Positions 1-11,412 of a stretch of DNA of 64,000 nt are shown one piece after another (the stretch's first letter is position 1; every line of letters begins with the position of its first letter). A program made the position numbers and the translations under genes. The notes under the pieces are model-generated. The model was not told the DNA's origin, ran no database searches, and worked only from the letters and a program-made list of their open reading frames with translations. Origin of the DNA: Plantago major (taxonomy: Eukaryota > Streptophyta > Magnoliopsida > Lamiales > Plantaginaceae); assembly GCA_026545765.1 (NCBI GenBank), contig CM048841.1, forward strand, positions 4,783,712 through 4,847,711. Reading direction: 5' to 3'.

Positions 1-149
1 CAATAAGATTGTTGGTTGATCTCCGTGGACGTAGGCATTGCCGAACCACGTTAAATCTTGTGTCTTTGGCCTTCTAGTTTTGGTTCATTGTTTGTTCGAT
101 TATTGTTTTTTGTCATTGTTGCATTATTCCTCATTGTTTGAACTTAACA
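1..149 (+). repeat. End of 5' LTR plus primer-binding site
   Basis: The LTR appears to end in CA at 149. It is followed by TTGGCGCCGTCTGTGGGAA, which looks like a tRNA primer-binding site because its first 12 or so bases match the 3' end expected of tRNA-Asp. The last part resembles the end of the 3' LTR copy (both finish in TTAACA). The 3' copy appears to lack a block of about 38 bp carrying CCGAACCACG. The alignment was made by eye. Confidence 0.6.
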
Positions 150-195
150 ATTGGCGCCGTCTGTGGGAAGAGAATCAACTGGTATCTATTCATCA

Positions 196-1030
196 ATGGC
201 GTCTCCAAAGTTCGACCTCAAACCGTTGGAAGCAAAGGTAGACTTTGGTCTGTGGAAGAGAAGGATGATGGCTCTGTTAATGCAGCAGGGTGTTGTCGAC
301 GCACTGACTGAGAAGTTCGATACAACTTTGTCTGATGCTGATAAAAAGGCAATCAAGTTCAAAGCTTACAGTTCTTTGATATTAGCTCTGGGAGATAATG
401 CTCTTATTGAAATCGGTGATCTTTCATCGGCAAAGAAGATATGGGAGAAGCTAGAAGAATTGTATAATGACAAGTCGGATGCAAATAAAATCTATGCAAA
501 ATAGAGGCTGATTGCATTCAAAATGGTTGAGGGAAAATCAATTATGAGTCAGTTGGATTTGTTCAAGAAGATGGTTGCACACCATGACAATCTGGAAACT
601 GATGAGAAGAACATGATGAGGAGCCAAGACAAGGCAATTATCTTGTTGAATTCACTCCCTAGGTCTCTTGTTCCATTCAAGGATGCTTTGGTATATGGGA
701 GGACAGAAGCATTGACAATGGAGGCTATTGAATCTGCATTAAGATCAAGGGAGCTGGACCAGGATGGTGTTCCACCAACACTCAGCACTGGTGAAAGCCT
801 TATGGTGAAACAACATCACAAGTTTCCACCAAAGAAGAAGCAGTATCCAGATCAAAGGAAAGCTCAGTATACCAAGGATGGCCCTGAAACAAGGAAGTGT
901 TATTATTGCAAGAAGCAAGGACACTTGAAGAAGGATTGTATGAGTCTAAAGGCCCAGAAAGGCAATTGGGTGTGGCGACAACACCGAATACTAATTATGG
1001 CACAGACATTACAAACAAATAAGAGGCTTA
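196..1030 (+). pseudogene. Copia gag (UBN2-type capsid plus zinc knuckle), broken
   Basis: The likely start is the ATG at 196 (MASPKFDLKPLEAKVDFG), the usual opening of copia gag proteins. The capsid region (UBN2 type) runs to about 800. A CCHC zinc knuckle, CYYCKKQGHLKKDC, lies at about 897-938 and would bind the packaged RNA. The frame has a TAG stop at 502-504 inside the capsid domain and then continues in the same frame. After the knuckle the gag frame is lost and the protease frame is two bases out of register, so a fused gag-pol product cannot be made. Confidence 0.88.
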
Positions 1031-1100
1031 TCATACTGCGGAAGCTCTTGTTACTGAGGTACTTTCAGTCACTCAAACTAGTCAATCAACTGAATGGGTT

Positions 1101-2924
1101 ATGGATTCAGGCTGTTCGTTTCATATGACACCTATTAGAGAATGGTTTTCAACTTTTGAGCATAGAAATTGTGGATCAGTTGTTCTTGGTGATGATATAC
1201 CATGCATAATAAAGGGTATGGGAACAGTGAGAATTGAGATGTTTGATGGAGTGGTAGGGGATTTGCTTAATGTGAGATATGTACCACACTTGAAGAGGAA
1301 CTTGATATCCTTAGGAACTATGGATACTAAGGGATACAAGTATTCAGGTGATAATGGTGTCCTTCAGGTTAAGAAGGGTGATAAGGTGGTTATGCAGGCT
1401 CTGAAAAGGAGAGAATTGTATTATCTACAAGGAAAAACTGTAACTGGTGAAGCTTCCAGTGTACAGTGTTCTGAGAACACCCGGCAGTGTTCTGACAACA
1501 CCGTTCTATGGCATAGAAGACTAGCACATGTTGGAGAGAAAGGTCTTATGGATTTATCTAAGAAGGGACTCTTAGGTGGAGACAAGATACATAAGATGGA
1601 ACTTTGTGAGCTCTGTGTGTTAGGGAAGTCCAAGAAGAACAGTTATGGTGTTGGAAAACACACCACACATGACATACTTGAGTATGTGCATGCAGATTTA
1701 TGGGGACCGGCGAGAACCACCACTAGGAATGGAGGTAGATATTTTCTGTCCATCATTGATGATCTGTCAAGGAAAGTGTGGGTGTTTGTATTGAAGTCCA
1801 AGGATGAGACTTTCATGAAATTCAAGGAATGGCTTGTGGAGATGGAGAATCAAACGAACAAGAAGCTCAAGGTGATCAGAACTGACAATGGGCTAGAATT
1901 CTTGTCTAATGAATTCAATACCTTCTGTGTTGGGAAGGGCATCTTGAGACACAAGACAGTACTTGGAAATCCACAGCAGAATGGAGTAGTTGAAAGGATG
2001 AATAGAACAATCCTAGAAAGAGTGAGGTGCATGCTTCTTGGATCAGGTTTGTCAAAAAGCTTTTGTGGAGAGGCTGTGACTACGACAGCACATCTTATTA
2101 ACCTATGTCCATCATCAGCTATTGGTTTCAAGACTCCTGAAGAAGTTTGGAAATGTACTCATTCAGACTACTCATATCTCAAAGTATTTGGATGCTTAGC
2201 TTATGCTCATGTTAAGCAAGATAAGTTAGAGGCTAGAGCAGTAAAGTGCTTGTTTCTTGGTTATCCAAAGGGAGTTAAGGGATATAAACTCTGGTGCTTA
2301 GAACCAGGGGTAAATAGATGCATCATCAGCAGGGATGTGACTTTCCATGAAGATGTGATGCCATTATTGAGGAATACTGACAGTGTTAAGAGAACACTCA
2401 GTCAGGTGGAGCCTGTCGAAGATGGTGTGCCAGGAACACTGAATATGGAGCAGACAGACACTGGTGTGGTGATAACACCAGTTTTCGTAGACCATGGTGT
2501 GCTGACAACACCGCATGCTGAATCTCAGGGAAATACTGACATACATGATCAGGTGGAGCCTGAATCGAATAATCAGGTGGAGAGGCATGTGATTAGAAGA
2601 AGGACAGAGATAGAGCTCAATAATCCAGATGATGTTGTGGATTATCAACTCATCAGAGATAAAGAACCAAGAGTTAGAACCTCTACTGCAGATCCAGATA
2701 TGGTATGTTGCATGCCGGATTTGGCTCATGCAATGAGCTCAGTAAGCAGGTATATGGATAATCCTGGCAAGGACCATTGGGAGGAAGTTAAGTGGCTGCT
2801 CAGGTATATTGGTGGTTCGATTAGACTGGGATTGGTGTTTGAGCAACACCAGATAAGGAATGATGCACTGATTGGGTATGTCGACTCGGATTATGCTGCA
2901 ACTTGGATACAAGGAAGTCTTTAA
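1101..2924 (+). pseudogene. Copia protease-integrase with the reverse transcriptase deleted
   Basis: The aspartic protease motif WVMDSGCSFHM is at about 1096-1128. The integrase zinc-binding region (HRRLAH ... CELCVLG) is at about 1510-1630. The catalytic core has Asp in HADLWG, Asp in RTDNG and Glu in QQNGVVERMN. The integrase tail (KVFGCLAYAHV) follows at about 2180. After a variable linker ending at IRDKEPRVRTS, the frame jumps at about 2690 straight to the segment MVCCMPDLAHAM, which in intact elements lies after the whole reverse transcriptase. The catalytic YxDD box is therefore absent. The frame then shifts near 2900. Confidence 0.88.
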
Positions 2925-3343
2925 CTGGATATGTATTCACATTATTTGGTACAGCAGTGAGTTGGAAGTCTACTCATCAACCTGTGGTTGCATTATCAAC
3001 TACAGAGGCAGAATTTATGGCCATGATGGAAGCTGTGAAAGAAGCTATTTGGCTCAAGGGAATTCTGGGGCAGTTCGGTGTGTTTCAAACACCGGTGACT
3101 ATATTTTGTGATAGTCAAAGTGTAATTCATTTGTCAAAACATCAAGCTTATTATGACAGGTCCAAACACATTGATATAAAGTTTCACTTTGTCAGAGATG
3201 AAGTTGAGAAGGGTACTATCAAGATTCAGAAGATCAAGTCTGAGGAGAATCCAGCAGATGGTTTTACTAAGCCTGTTCCTGTGCATAAATTCAGGTTGTA
3301 TCTTAGTTTGATCAGTCTGGTGGATGGACGGGGTGTATTCTAA
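2903..3343 (+). pseudogene. Copia RNase H, separated by a one-base loss
   Basis: This is a typical copia RNase H: DTRKSLTGYVFTLFG, then the acidic STTEAEFMAM, FCDSQSVIHL, HIDIKFHFVRD, and the terminal ENPADGFTKPV. It degrades the RNA strand during reverse transcription. It is out of frame with the upstream block because one base is missing where GYVDSDYAA meets DTRKS (about 2900). The stop codon is at 3341-3343. A purine-rich tract, AGGTGGAGAA, follows at 3381-3390. Confidence 0.88.
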
Positions 3344-3391
3344 CCTAAGGAATACTTGAGGATTTTCAGATGTTGAAGCTAGGTGGAGAAT

Positions 3392-3824
3392 TGTGAGTTT
3401 AGCTTAAACATCTAATACTGAAGGTGTTAGGAGTTGGATGTTGAGGAATCCTTTTGGAAACAGAATTAGGAATTCCATTGGCAGCTGGAAACCAACTTGG
3501 AAAAGGAAACTACTAGATTCTTAGTTAGAAGTGAATTGGTACTATTTACTTTGTATAAATAGGTGGTTCCATAACTAGTTAGTTCAATAGAATGATATGA
3601 GAACATAGAGAGAACTCATATAGAGATTTCTGAGAGAAACACAGTGAGGAAGAGAGAACAGAGGAGCGTGTAGCTTGAAACTCGGGAGGTTTGGTCGATT
3701 CTTTGTAAACTGCGTTTTGGTTCTTGGTTAATAGAAATCTTGGTTATCTTGTGTTTATTTTCTTACGTTTATTTGTTGGTTGGTTTGGAGTTTATTGGAT
3801 TGAATTGGGTTGATTTGATTAACA
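3392..3824 (+). repeat. 3' LTR of the first copia element
   Basis: It begins TGTGAGTTTAGC directly after the purine tract and ends ...GATTAACA, giving a TG...CA repeat of about 433 bp. A TATA box (TATAAATAGG) sits at 3554-3563, where the LTR promoter is expected. The right boundary rests on similarity to the end of the 5' LTR and is less certain than the left. Confidence 0.7.
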
Positions 3825-4214
3825 TAAGTCCAATTACTTTTCCCTAATCTCGATCCGAGAGAGCTAGCACAAAGAACTAAATATCTGTTGTTACATAGTA
3901 TAGTATAGCAAGCACTACAGCGTGTTTATCATTAAATTAACGATAACACCTGTTCGACTAAATTTCCCCAAATAGATATTATTATACTAAAGTAATACCG
4001 AGAAGCAAATCCCGTCCTCCTTCCTAATTTCATGAGTAAAACAGAGAATTCTTAGAAGAGAAAAAAATAAAAAGAAGGAAGCAGTCTAAAATGTAGTGAG
4101 AGTCCCTGAGACAAAAGCGCGTTAATTGTTGTTTCGCCGCGATAACCATCTCTTATGCATTATATACTCCCAGCTCTCTTAAATGTCTAAGTGGAGTTGA
4201 CTTAGATCTTTCCT

Positions 4215-4750
4215 ACCTACTGACTGAGGACGCAGCTCGTCACTCCCTCCTCGACGCGCCCTGGCGCGTCACTTTCGCCGCAACGCAGCAAATGTGACAC
4301 GCCCCTGGCACGTCACTTAGTTCCCCGTCACTTAGTGATGGGGAACAAATGGGGGCAGCAGCTTGGCTACTGCCACCTACTAGTTCTATTTTTTTAAAAA
4401 AATTTTAATTTTGTCTAATTTCAAACGCGAATAACTCGAAAACTAAAAATGCAAAAAATAAATAAAAATCACCAACGTCTTTGTATTTTCGAGATCTACA
4501 AATAGAGACCATTGTTGACTATGTTTGGATCATCCCATCTCGAACTCATTTTTCTCTCTTAATTAAACTTAAAATTATAAAACAAGTTTTAAAAATGCAA
4601 TTTTATTAATTTCAACTTCTAAACACTTTCAATATGTAAAAAAAAAAAATCGAAATTCATGATTCATGACGTCACCCAACGCAAAGAAAATCTCGTCGGG
4701 ATCCTGTCATGTATGACGCGTCATTTGTTCGCCACCCAATGCGGGTAGTC
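4215..4750. mobile_element. Harbinger-like MITE relic A
   Basis: The right part (about 4550-4750) is clearly related to 28385-28640. Both share a stretch with AATTATAAAA, AATTTCAACTTCTA-like and CAATATGT-like blocks. Both end CCCA-TG-GGG-AGT-GGTC-like (here CAATGCGGGTAGTC) followed by TAA, the usual 3-bp target of PIF/Harbinger elements. A promoter-like block, TTTTCGAGATCTACAAATAGAG (about 4488-4509), matches the TATA-bearing arm of relic B. The left end is not clear and its boundary is approximate. Confidence 0.5.
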
Positions 4751-5257
4751 TAACCGGAGAGTCATCTGGAAGTATATAATATAGTATTTGCTTTTTCGGG
4801 CTGGGGTGCTTCTTTCTTTAATAACACGGTCCAATTGTTAGAATTTCTTCATTTTAATTAAAGAAAGAAGGATCAAATTCTTTTCTGACTCTGTTAACTT
4901 TATGTATTTTATTCTTCTAAGTGATACTGTTTATTCTGTGTCTAGTTGGACTACTTATTTATTAGTATGTTCTCGATATCCAAAATCTCTCCCGACAACA
5001 AAGTCTAGCTTAAAAACAACTTATTTTTTTCTATCCGAAAACTCTAGGACTATATTCTTATCTTGTTAGGTAGGACTATTATTCCTAAGCTATGTGAAAC
5101 CTATATTATCTTATGTTAGCCAATAACTACTATTTTTTTCTACTTTTTTATTTTAATCCGATATAAATAAAGTTGACAAATATTTGACTTTTCTCTTGGA
5201 ATCCTTCCCTGGAAGGTATTCAAAGGAAGGATTTTCTTTCAAGTTACATACATATTT

Positions 5258-5446
5258 ATGAACTTCCGCGTAGAAAATGTCTTGTATATTGATGATATAT
5301 GTCTGTTAGAACTACTAGTAAAACGTCTATTGAGAAGTATATTATTGATCAGTCAGAAATTTCTTTGGCTTGTTATCAATCCGAAATATAAGCGAAGAAA
5401 GTGCCAGGAGTACAGATACAATGTATGTAGTCACTCTCAGTTTTAG
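5258..5446 (+). other. Possible reverse-transcriptase scrap
   Basis: A 62-codon frame contains VLYIDDICLL, which resembles the YxDD catalytic box of reverse transcriptases. It is followed by FLWLVINPKYKRRKCQEY, which resembles the downstream segment seen in Ty3- or DIRS-type enzymes. No other domain is visible on either side. The match is short and may be chance. Confidence 0.2.
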
Positions 5447-8408
5447 TGAAATAAAATAGATCAAACCCTTGTTACAACGCAACCACCACCTAAAGCCAAA
5501 ATTCTAGTCTAGTTCTTTATAAAAAAAAGTCTCATTTTCGGGTATAGGTCGGTGCTGCATGATTTGTACTCGATTTGTACGCAATTTCCCTTTATAGAAA
5601 GATCTACTTATTTCTCTAGTTATTTCTTTTATGGATTGATTATAAAAAAAATGCTTTTTTCCTGTGACAATGCAAACATAAAATATAAGTAAGCATTTTG
5701 GAAGTATAAATTAGTAGAAAAATAGAACAAAAAAAAGCTTAGTACCAAACATTAGTATAAAAGTGACATAAGTATGAAAGTAACAAGGATAGCAACGTGC
5801 AGGCTTCCGGATTAAGGCTAAGAATAACCAATTATTTGCTATGCTATATAGGGGTAAGCTCTAGACTAAGATCTAATACCTGACTAATATTTATTATTAT
5901 TAAATTAAGCTGACTTTTCGCAACATCCTGATCAGAGGATAGGGCCAACCCGGCGGAAGCACTTTAAACCTTAGAAACATAATTCATATCTCTGAAGCTT
6001 TTTTCACGTTTCGAGCGTGAATCTACGTTTCGAGCTTCACTAACTCTCGACTTAAGTTTTTTTAGTTCTCGAATTAAGTTTTCTTAGTTCATCGTCGAAG
6101 AATTTTAAAAATAAAATGTCAATTTTAGGGGTATCATTTTTTATAAAAGATTGTTAAAATGATTTGAACATAATATACTTAATATTTCTTATTTAAAATT
6201 GTATGGGTGGTCGAAAACTATAGAAAGAATATTACGTAGTGAAGTTTTAAGAATCCTACATTAATGTCACCTAATGATTTGCGATGTAGTCTTTAAGTGT
6301 CACCCATCTTTTATAATGTACTAACTTTTCTTTAATTCTATCCTTATATCTACTATATATCTCATACACTTGTAATAAATTTTGTTAAATATGTACATGT
6401 ATATTTCTCGAAAAATGTATACTATATTAACGCTCCGTGGACGCTCCCGCTCCCAATTATTTTGGGTTTTGACGAATTTTCGCTCTCGCTCTCGTTCCAT
6501 GTGACTAAGCTTTAAACAAGTTGTGCAATAAGAGATTAGATAAGTCATAATTATAAAGTTGACTCTTGTCCAGTAGTAACATAACCTGTAAGAGCAAGAT
6601 GAAATGAAGGGAGATTTTGTATATGCCCTCTATTTAGTTAATCAACAATTGACGATATTCGGCTTTGCTTCGGATTCCCAAATAATAACGGATAATGTCT
6701 CCATTAAGTTCATCAAGTGGACAGCACTGTAAGAAGAAATTTCCTTAATATTAGTTGTACTTGAAAAAGATATACTTCAAAGTTAGAAGCTAGTTAACAA
6801 AACAATAAGTACCTATGTACACTTATAACCTTGTGTACATATTTTTGCGTAGTCTGCGAGAAATTTGGTATATCTTCTTTATTTATTTTTAGTTAACATT
6901 ATATTATTAATTTATTAATGCGTATAGGTAAGGCTTGATTTCAAGAATTTATCCTAATTTATAAGTTGCAATTAATTTCGTAAAGAGACTTTTTCTATTC
7001 ATTCGTTAAGTAGAACTACTAGATAAATTAAGAATTGTACTGTGTCCACCTACAAAGTATAGGATATAAGCTAATTTGTTAGAACCAACCTACTATGTAC
7101 TTTGATTATTTTTTAGAAGTATAGGCTTATTCTAGTGTTGTTCTTTATTTTCCTTATTTTTACAGATGTAGTATGTTTTATCTAGATATTTCAACGCCAA
7201 CTTTTACCAAGTGCCCAAAGGTATAGAATAAAAGCGGTTCAGCAGACAACGCTTAGGTATAAAGCAAATGAAAAAGGAGAATATGAAAACGAAATGGGAC
7301 GGATACACTTAGAAATATAACACAAGAACTGATCAACTCTTGATGAAGAATTCAAGGCAAGTCTTTATAGAGATACTGAACCTAGTATAGAAAAATAACC
7401 CTTATATTTGTGGAAGGCTTTGGTAACAAAAAAAAAATTAAGAACAAGATCCACCAAATACAATAATCCGTTACTTTCGATGTTTATTTTTACTTCGACT
7501 TACCTAGTAGGGTAGGGTATACTATGGGATAACCTAAAAAATATACAAACGAAATAAAATAATGACTATATGGTATGCCATATTATGGTGTTGTTATAGA
7601 AATTACAATATTAGATTCGTTCCTAGCAAGTGGCAGTAACTTCACCTTTTAAATAATAATTTATATAAATGCTTCGAGAACCTACTATGTGCGTGGTATT
7701 ATTAAGGTTTTTCTTGTATTCACCAAGCTATATTATCTATGGATCACTCCGAATGAAACTCGGATTATAGAAAAAAGAGTGTGTTCTTAAAAAACTATAT
7801 TGTCTTCTGTTTTTCATGCTTACCTATTCCTAAAAGATCCTAAACAACAAGCAATAAATGAAAGATAAAAAATAGATTTGTAAATATTGTCACGTATAAA
7901 AATATTTATACGTATAAAAATAGATGTATAACCAAAGATAAAACGAGTATATTGTCTTTTTGTGTTAATTGAAAATTTTGTCTATCTATCTATTTGTATA
8001 TAAGTATAAAAAAGAAAAGAACCAAGTCTTATTTGATTTCAAAATTTCTAGATTATTCCATTTTCGAAGACCGAATATTTCATATCTTTCCAATTTAAGG
8101 TGGATGCCGTACTCTGATATCGAAGTAAGTAAAGGCAAAAATGTATTTATTAGAGGTGCAGAGGAATTCGTTAGAAGGCTAAAGACTCCCCAAAAAGACC
8201 AAATCAGGGAAGACTTATAAATTAAATCAAATTAGAAATATCTATACGAACAAAGGAAAAGAATTCTATTTGGGTTAAAATCATGTGCTAAGTAATAACT
8301 AAAGAGGGAATAGCAACTTAAATTTACTACCCATTACACTATGACTGCCTGGTAACATATAACACCTTAAGTACATACTATATTATAGGCTTAGCTTCTT
8401 ATACATTT

Positions 8409-8417
8409 TATTTTTAA
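8409..8417. repeat. Left 9-bp target duplication of the MULE MITE
   Basis: TATTTTTAA directly precedes the element and is repeated exactly at 9842-9850. A 9-bp duplication is the hallmark of Mutator-like elements. Confidence 0.9.
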
Positions 8418-9841
8418 GATAAAATTTCATTTTACACTAAAACCTTTTGGGCCAATTTGAATTTACACCACAACCTTTTTTTTCTTTGAGTCGACACCAA
8501 AACCTTTGTCAAAATTTTGACCCAACACAAAGGTTTAACGGCTGTTAAGTCTCCGTTAGCCATATTTTCAAATTACACCAAAACCTTTGCAAAAATTTGC
8601 ACTCGCTACCGAAACCTCTGCAAGAGCTTGCACTCGCTACCGAAACCTTTTCCTATATTGAAAAAGTTCATAATTATGGTTAAGTTTGTATGATGTTGCA
8701 AATGGTTATGTTTGCGGTAAAGATGGTCTTTGTGGAGTATTTAATTGCAGTTTTGGTTTAAAGGGTTTTTGAGGTCAAGGATGAGTTATGTTTTTTTTTC
8801 TCTATTTATAGATGTCACTTTTTCTTTCTTGTTTGGTACATGCATGTAATTAAGCATGTATAGTAAGATGCTAGCCTAGTTTTAGTAAGATCACCTGGTC
8901 TTTTTTACTCGATGCATGCATTGATCATGGATCATCTATTTATGCTAATCTAAATTATATATCGTTTTAGTTGTTCTCGCTCCATTTAAATGGTTGATAT
9001 ATATTTTGTGCAATTGTTAACAAATCTGATAGATTGACGATAATTGTTTGATTGTTATTTGGATTCTCCAATAACTTACTTTGTATATGCAAAACTTCTT
9101 GAAAATTAGATTTGTGAGAAACGTTCTTTTCTATATATGTTGTAGTAGTAGTTTTGAAAATGTTGTGGCAGTGACTCTTGATGATATATGCGAAGCACAA
9201 AAAGTAAGACCATTATTTGTGGCATGGTAGTTTAGATTAGTTATTGTACTGTGCTTTGGACTTTAAATCACCAATTTGTTTTAGAGAGACTATTATTTGT
9301 CAAAAACACTTTTTTACTTTTTAATAACAAAATGTCAGAAAAGATGTCTGAAATTTAATTTGGACTTGCTAGCTACACCTTTGACTAGTCCATTTATGAT
9401 AAACATGATCAAGGTATGTTACTATACACACTTAATTACATGTATGTAACAAACAGAAAAAATTTAGATGTCCAAATAGAACGAAAAAGACCCATCCATT
9501 ACCTCAAACCCCTGTACATGCTTACCACAAAGACCCTCGTTACCGCGAAAATAACCATTCACAATATCATGTAAACTTAACCATAATTATGAACATTTTC
9601 ATTATAGGAAAAGATTTCGATAGTGAGTACAAGTTCTTGCAAAGGTTTCGGTAGCGAGTGCAAATTTTTACAAAGGTTTTGGTGTAATTTGAAAATATGG
9701 CTAACGGAGACTTAACAGCCGTTAAACCTTTGTGTTGGGTCAAAATTTTTACAAAGGTTTTAGTGTCGACTCAAAGAAAAAAAGGTTGTGGTGTAAATTC
9801 AAATTGTCCCAAAAGGTTTTAGTGTAAAATAAAAATTTTCC
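8418..9841. mobile_element. Non-autonomous Mutator-like element with long inverted ends
   Basis: A 1424-bp element with inverted terminal repeats of roughly 350-375 bp. The left arm runs from GATAAAATTTCATTTTACAC to about 8795, and the right arm from about 9490 to 9841 (reverse complement begins GGAAAATTTTTATTTTACAC). Both arms carry the same landmarks in mirror order: ACCACAACC, GAGTCGACAC, AACGGCTGTTAAG, GCTAACGGAGA-type and ACTCGCTACCGAAACC. Flanks are a perfect 9-bp duplication, TATTTTTAA. The 700-bp interior has no transposase; a 77-codon minus-strand frame at 8967-9200 resembles nothing I know. It would have to be moved by a MULE transposase supplied in trans. Confidence 0.92.
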
Positions 9842-9850
9842 TATTTTTAA
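9842..9850. repeat. Right 9-bp target duplication of the MULE MITE
   Basis: TATTTTTAA, identical to 8409-8417. Confidence 0.9.
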
Positions 9851-10803
9851 ATATACCCTTAGTTAAAAAAAGCCTTTACTCCTTCTTTCCTACAATCTAT
9901 GAGTCTATATATATATATAGCAGCGGTGGGTTTGGTATATAAAAAAAGAGTAAATAAAGAGAATAAAGAGTAGACGTAGTAAAAAAATACTCCTACTTAA
10001 TATCCTATCCAATAAAATAAAAATACCCAACAAATACAAAGCAAGACGCTTAAAATGTGGAAAATGTAGTATTAATTAAATCTAGAAGAGAGTTTTGTAA
10101 AATGAGTTAAATATGATCTTAGTATTAGTCTAAATAGTAGCAATGTTGTTCCTTCTACTTCTAAAACAGGTTTAAAACTACAAATGTTGTATTGCGTCTT
10201 TGTTTGAAGTTAGGATGGGATGCGTGCTTGCTCTGTGCTTTGCTTGTTTCTATCTCCTATATATATATTATTTTATTGTTGTGTCTTACTTTAGTTGTTT
10301 ATAAACCACGTAGCATGCTATTTAATAATTATATTAGGATGTTTGTTGGCTTTGTATTTTTTTTTTTATAGTATGTATATTTTTTAGTAGTTATGCTTCT
10401 TTGGTCTTCTTTCTTTAAACTTGGGTATAACTTAAACTTACACGTATCTTCCCTTCCAAATAAAAATATAGGAGAGTAAGAAAAATAAGCAATAAGTAGA
10501 GTATAGTTGTAAACTTTGGTATGATAATAATAAAATTGTAAGGATTTTTTCTCTCTTTTTCTTTTTTATACTCCAGGTTCTTCGTGTGTAAATTCTAATA
10601 GACATATTTTAATTCATCTCTATGTCTCCTATAAGTATTTCCTACTTACTTCATTTTTGATTGATTTATTAATATTTAGAACACGTGTTCTATTGGCTAG
10701 AAATTGATATATTCTTACTTAGACCTAAAAATTGAAGAATACAGGTTGAAACCATCTAATATCTCTAATCTACTGATAAAGTAAGCAACCCTCTCTTTCT
10801 TAG
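9851..10803. other. AT-rich spacer
   Basis: Noncoding, with short runs of (TA)n near 9907-9918 and homopolymers. No gene or repeat family was recognised. It ends at the poly-T that marks the 3' end of the adjacent LINE. Confidence 0.6.
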
Positions 10804-10874
10804 TTTTTTTTTTTTAGCAGAAGAGTAGATTTCATTCATTGATAAAAAAGTTCAACATCTTACAAAAGCAAAAC

Positions 10875-11400
10875 TCAAATTGGTAGGTCAGGACCTCCTT
10901 CACAGCTGCTAACTACGTTCTTAGCTAAACAATGGGCCATAATATTTCCTCCTCTAAGAACTTGTTTAAAAGAAATGCTATCAAAACAAGCAGAATTCTG
11001 TTTCATGGCTTCTACCAAATTACCACAGCCCAGCAGACAAGGCGCATTCGAATTCAAGGCATTAATAAGAGTTAAGCAATCACTCTCAATAATGATCTCC
11101 CTCCAAATTAATCGCTAAATCCATTCCAGACATTGCCGCAAAAGCCTCTGCAGTCTGGGGGCAGACAATATGATCCAATCTTTGCCTTCTCCAAGCTAGT
11201 ACCTGACCAGCTGAATCGCGAGCCAAAACTCCAAGTCCCGCAGCGTTGCTATTACTCATAATAGATGCATCAACGTTGATCTTTATTGCATTTCCTTCAG
11301 GCGGGAGCCATTGCCGTGTGAACGCAGGCGGCCTAGTGACTGCAAAATGAACCTTGGCTTGCTTGTAGCGATCAATGTATTCAGCCGCAAGTGTAACCAA
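10875..11400 (-). pseudogene. LINE RNase H domain
   Basis: Shows KINVDASI, GLGVLARDSAGQVLAW, the acidic PQTAEAFAAM and, in another frame, ESDCLTLINALN with MAHCLAKNV. This is the plant-type RNase H seen at the C terminus of L1 ORF2. The domain is split between two frames near 11080. The LINE's zf-RVT domain precedes it at 11413-12330. Confidence 0.85.
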
Positions 11401-11412
11401 TTCATGAGGTTG

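Larger units (their letters stand above)
1..3824 (+). mobile_element. Defective Ty1/copia retrotransposon, 5' end outside window
   Basis: The order is LTR tail (1-149), primer-binding-site-like sequence, gag, protease-integrase, RNase H and 3' LTR (3392-3824). The protease-integrase-RNase H order is that of Ty1/copia. The element is defective in several ways: an in-frame stop in gag, a gag-pro frameshift, complete loss of the reverse-transcriptase block near 2690, and a one-base loss near 2900. The internal region is about 3.2 kb, whereas an intact copia element usually has 4 kb or more. The 5' LTR start and the left target duplication lie before the window, so the full length is unknown. Confidence 0.9.
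3825..8408. other. AT-rich intergenic DNA without a recognisable gene
   Basis: About 4.6 kb of AT-rich DNA. It contains one Harbinger-like relic (about 4215-4750) and one doubtful reverse-transcriptase-like scrap (5258-5446). A reading frame of 83 codons at 7969-8220 has no family I recognise. I see no RNA gene here. Confidence 0.6.

Noticed and set aside
8967..9200. 77-codon minus-strand frame inside the MULE MITE
   Set aside because: Low-complexity Thr/Asn-rich sequence, no motif and no promoter; likely chance.
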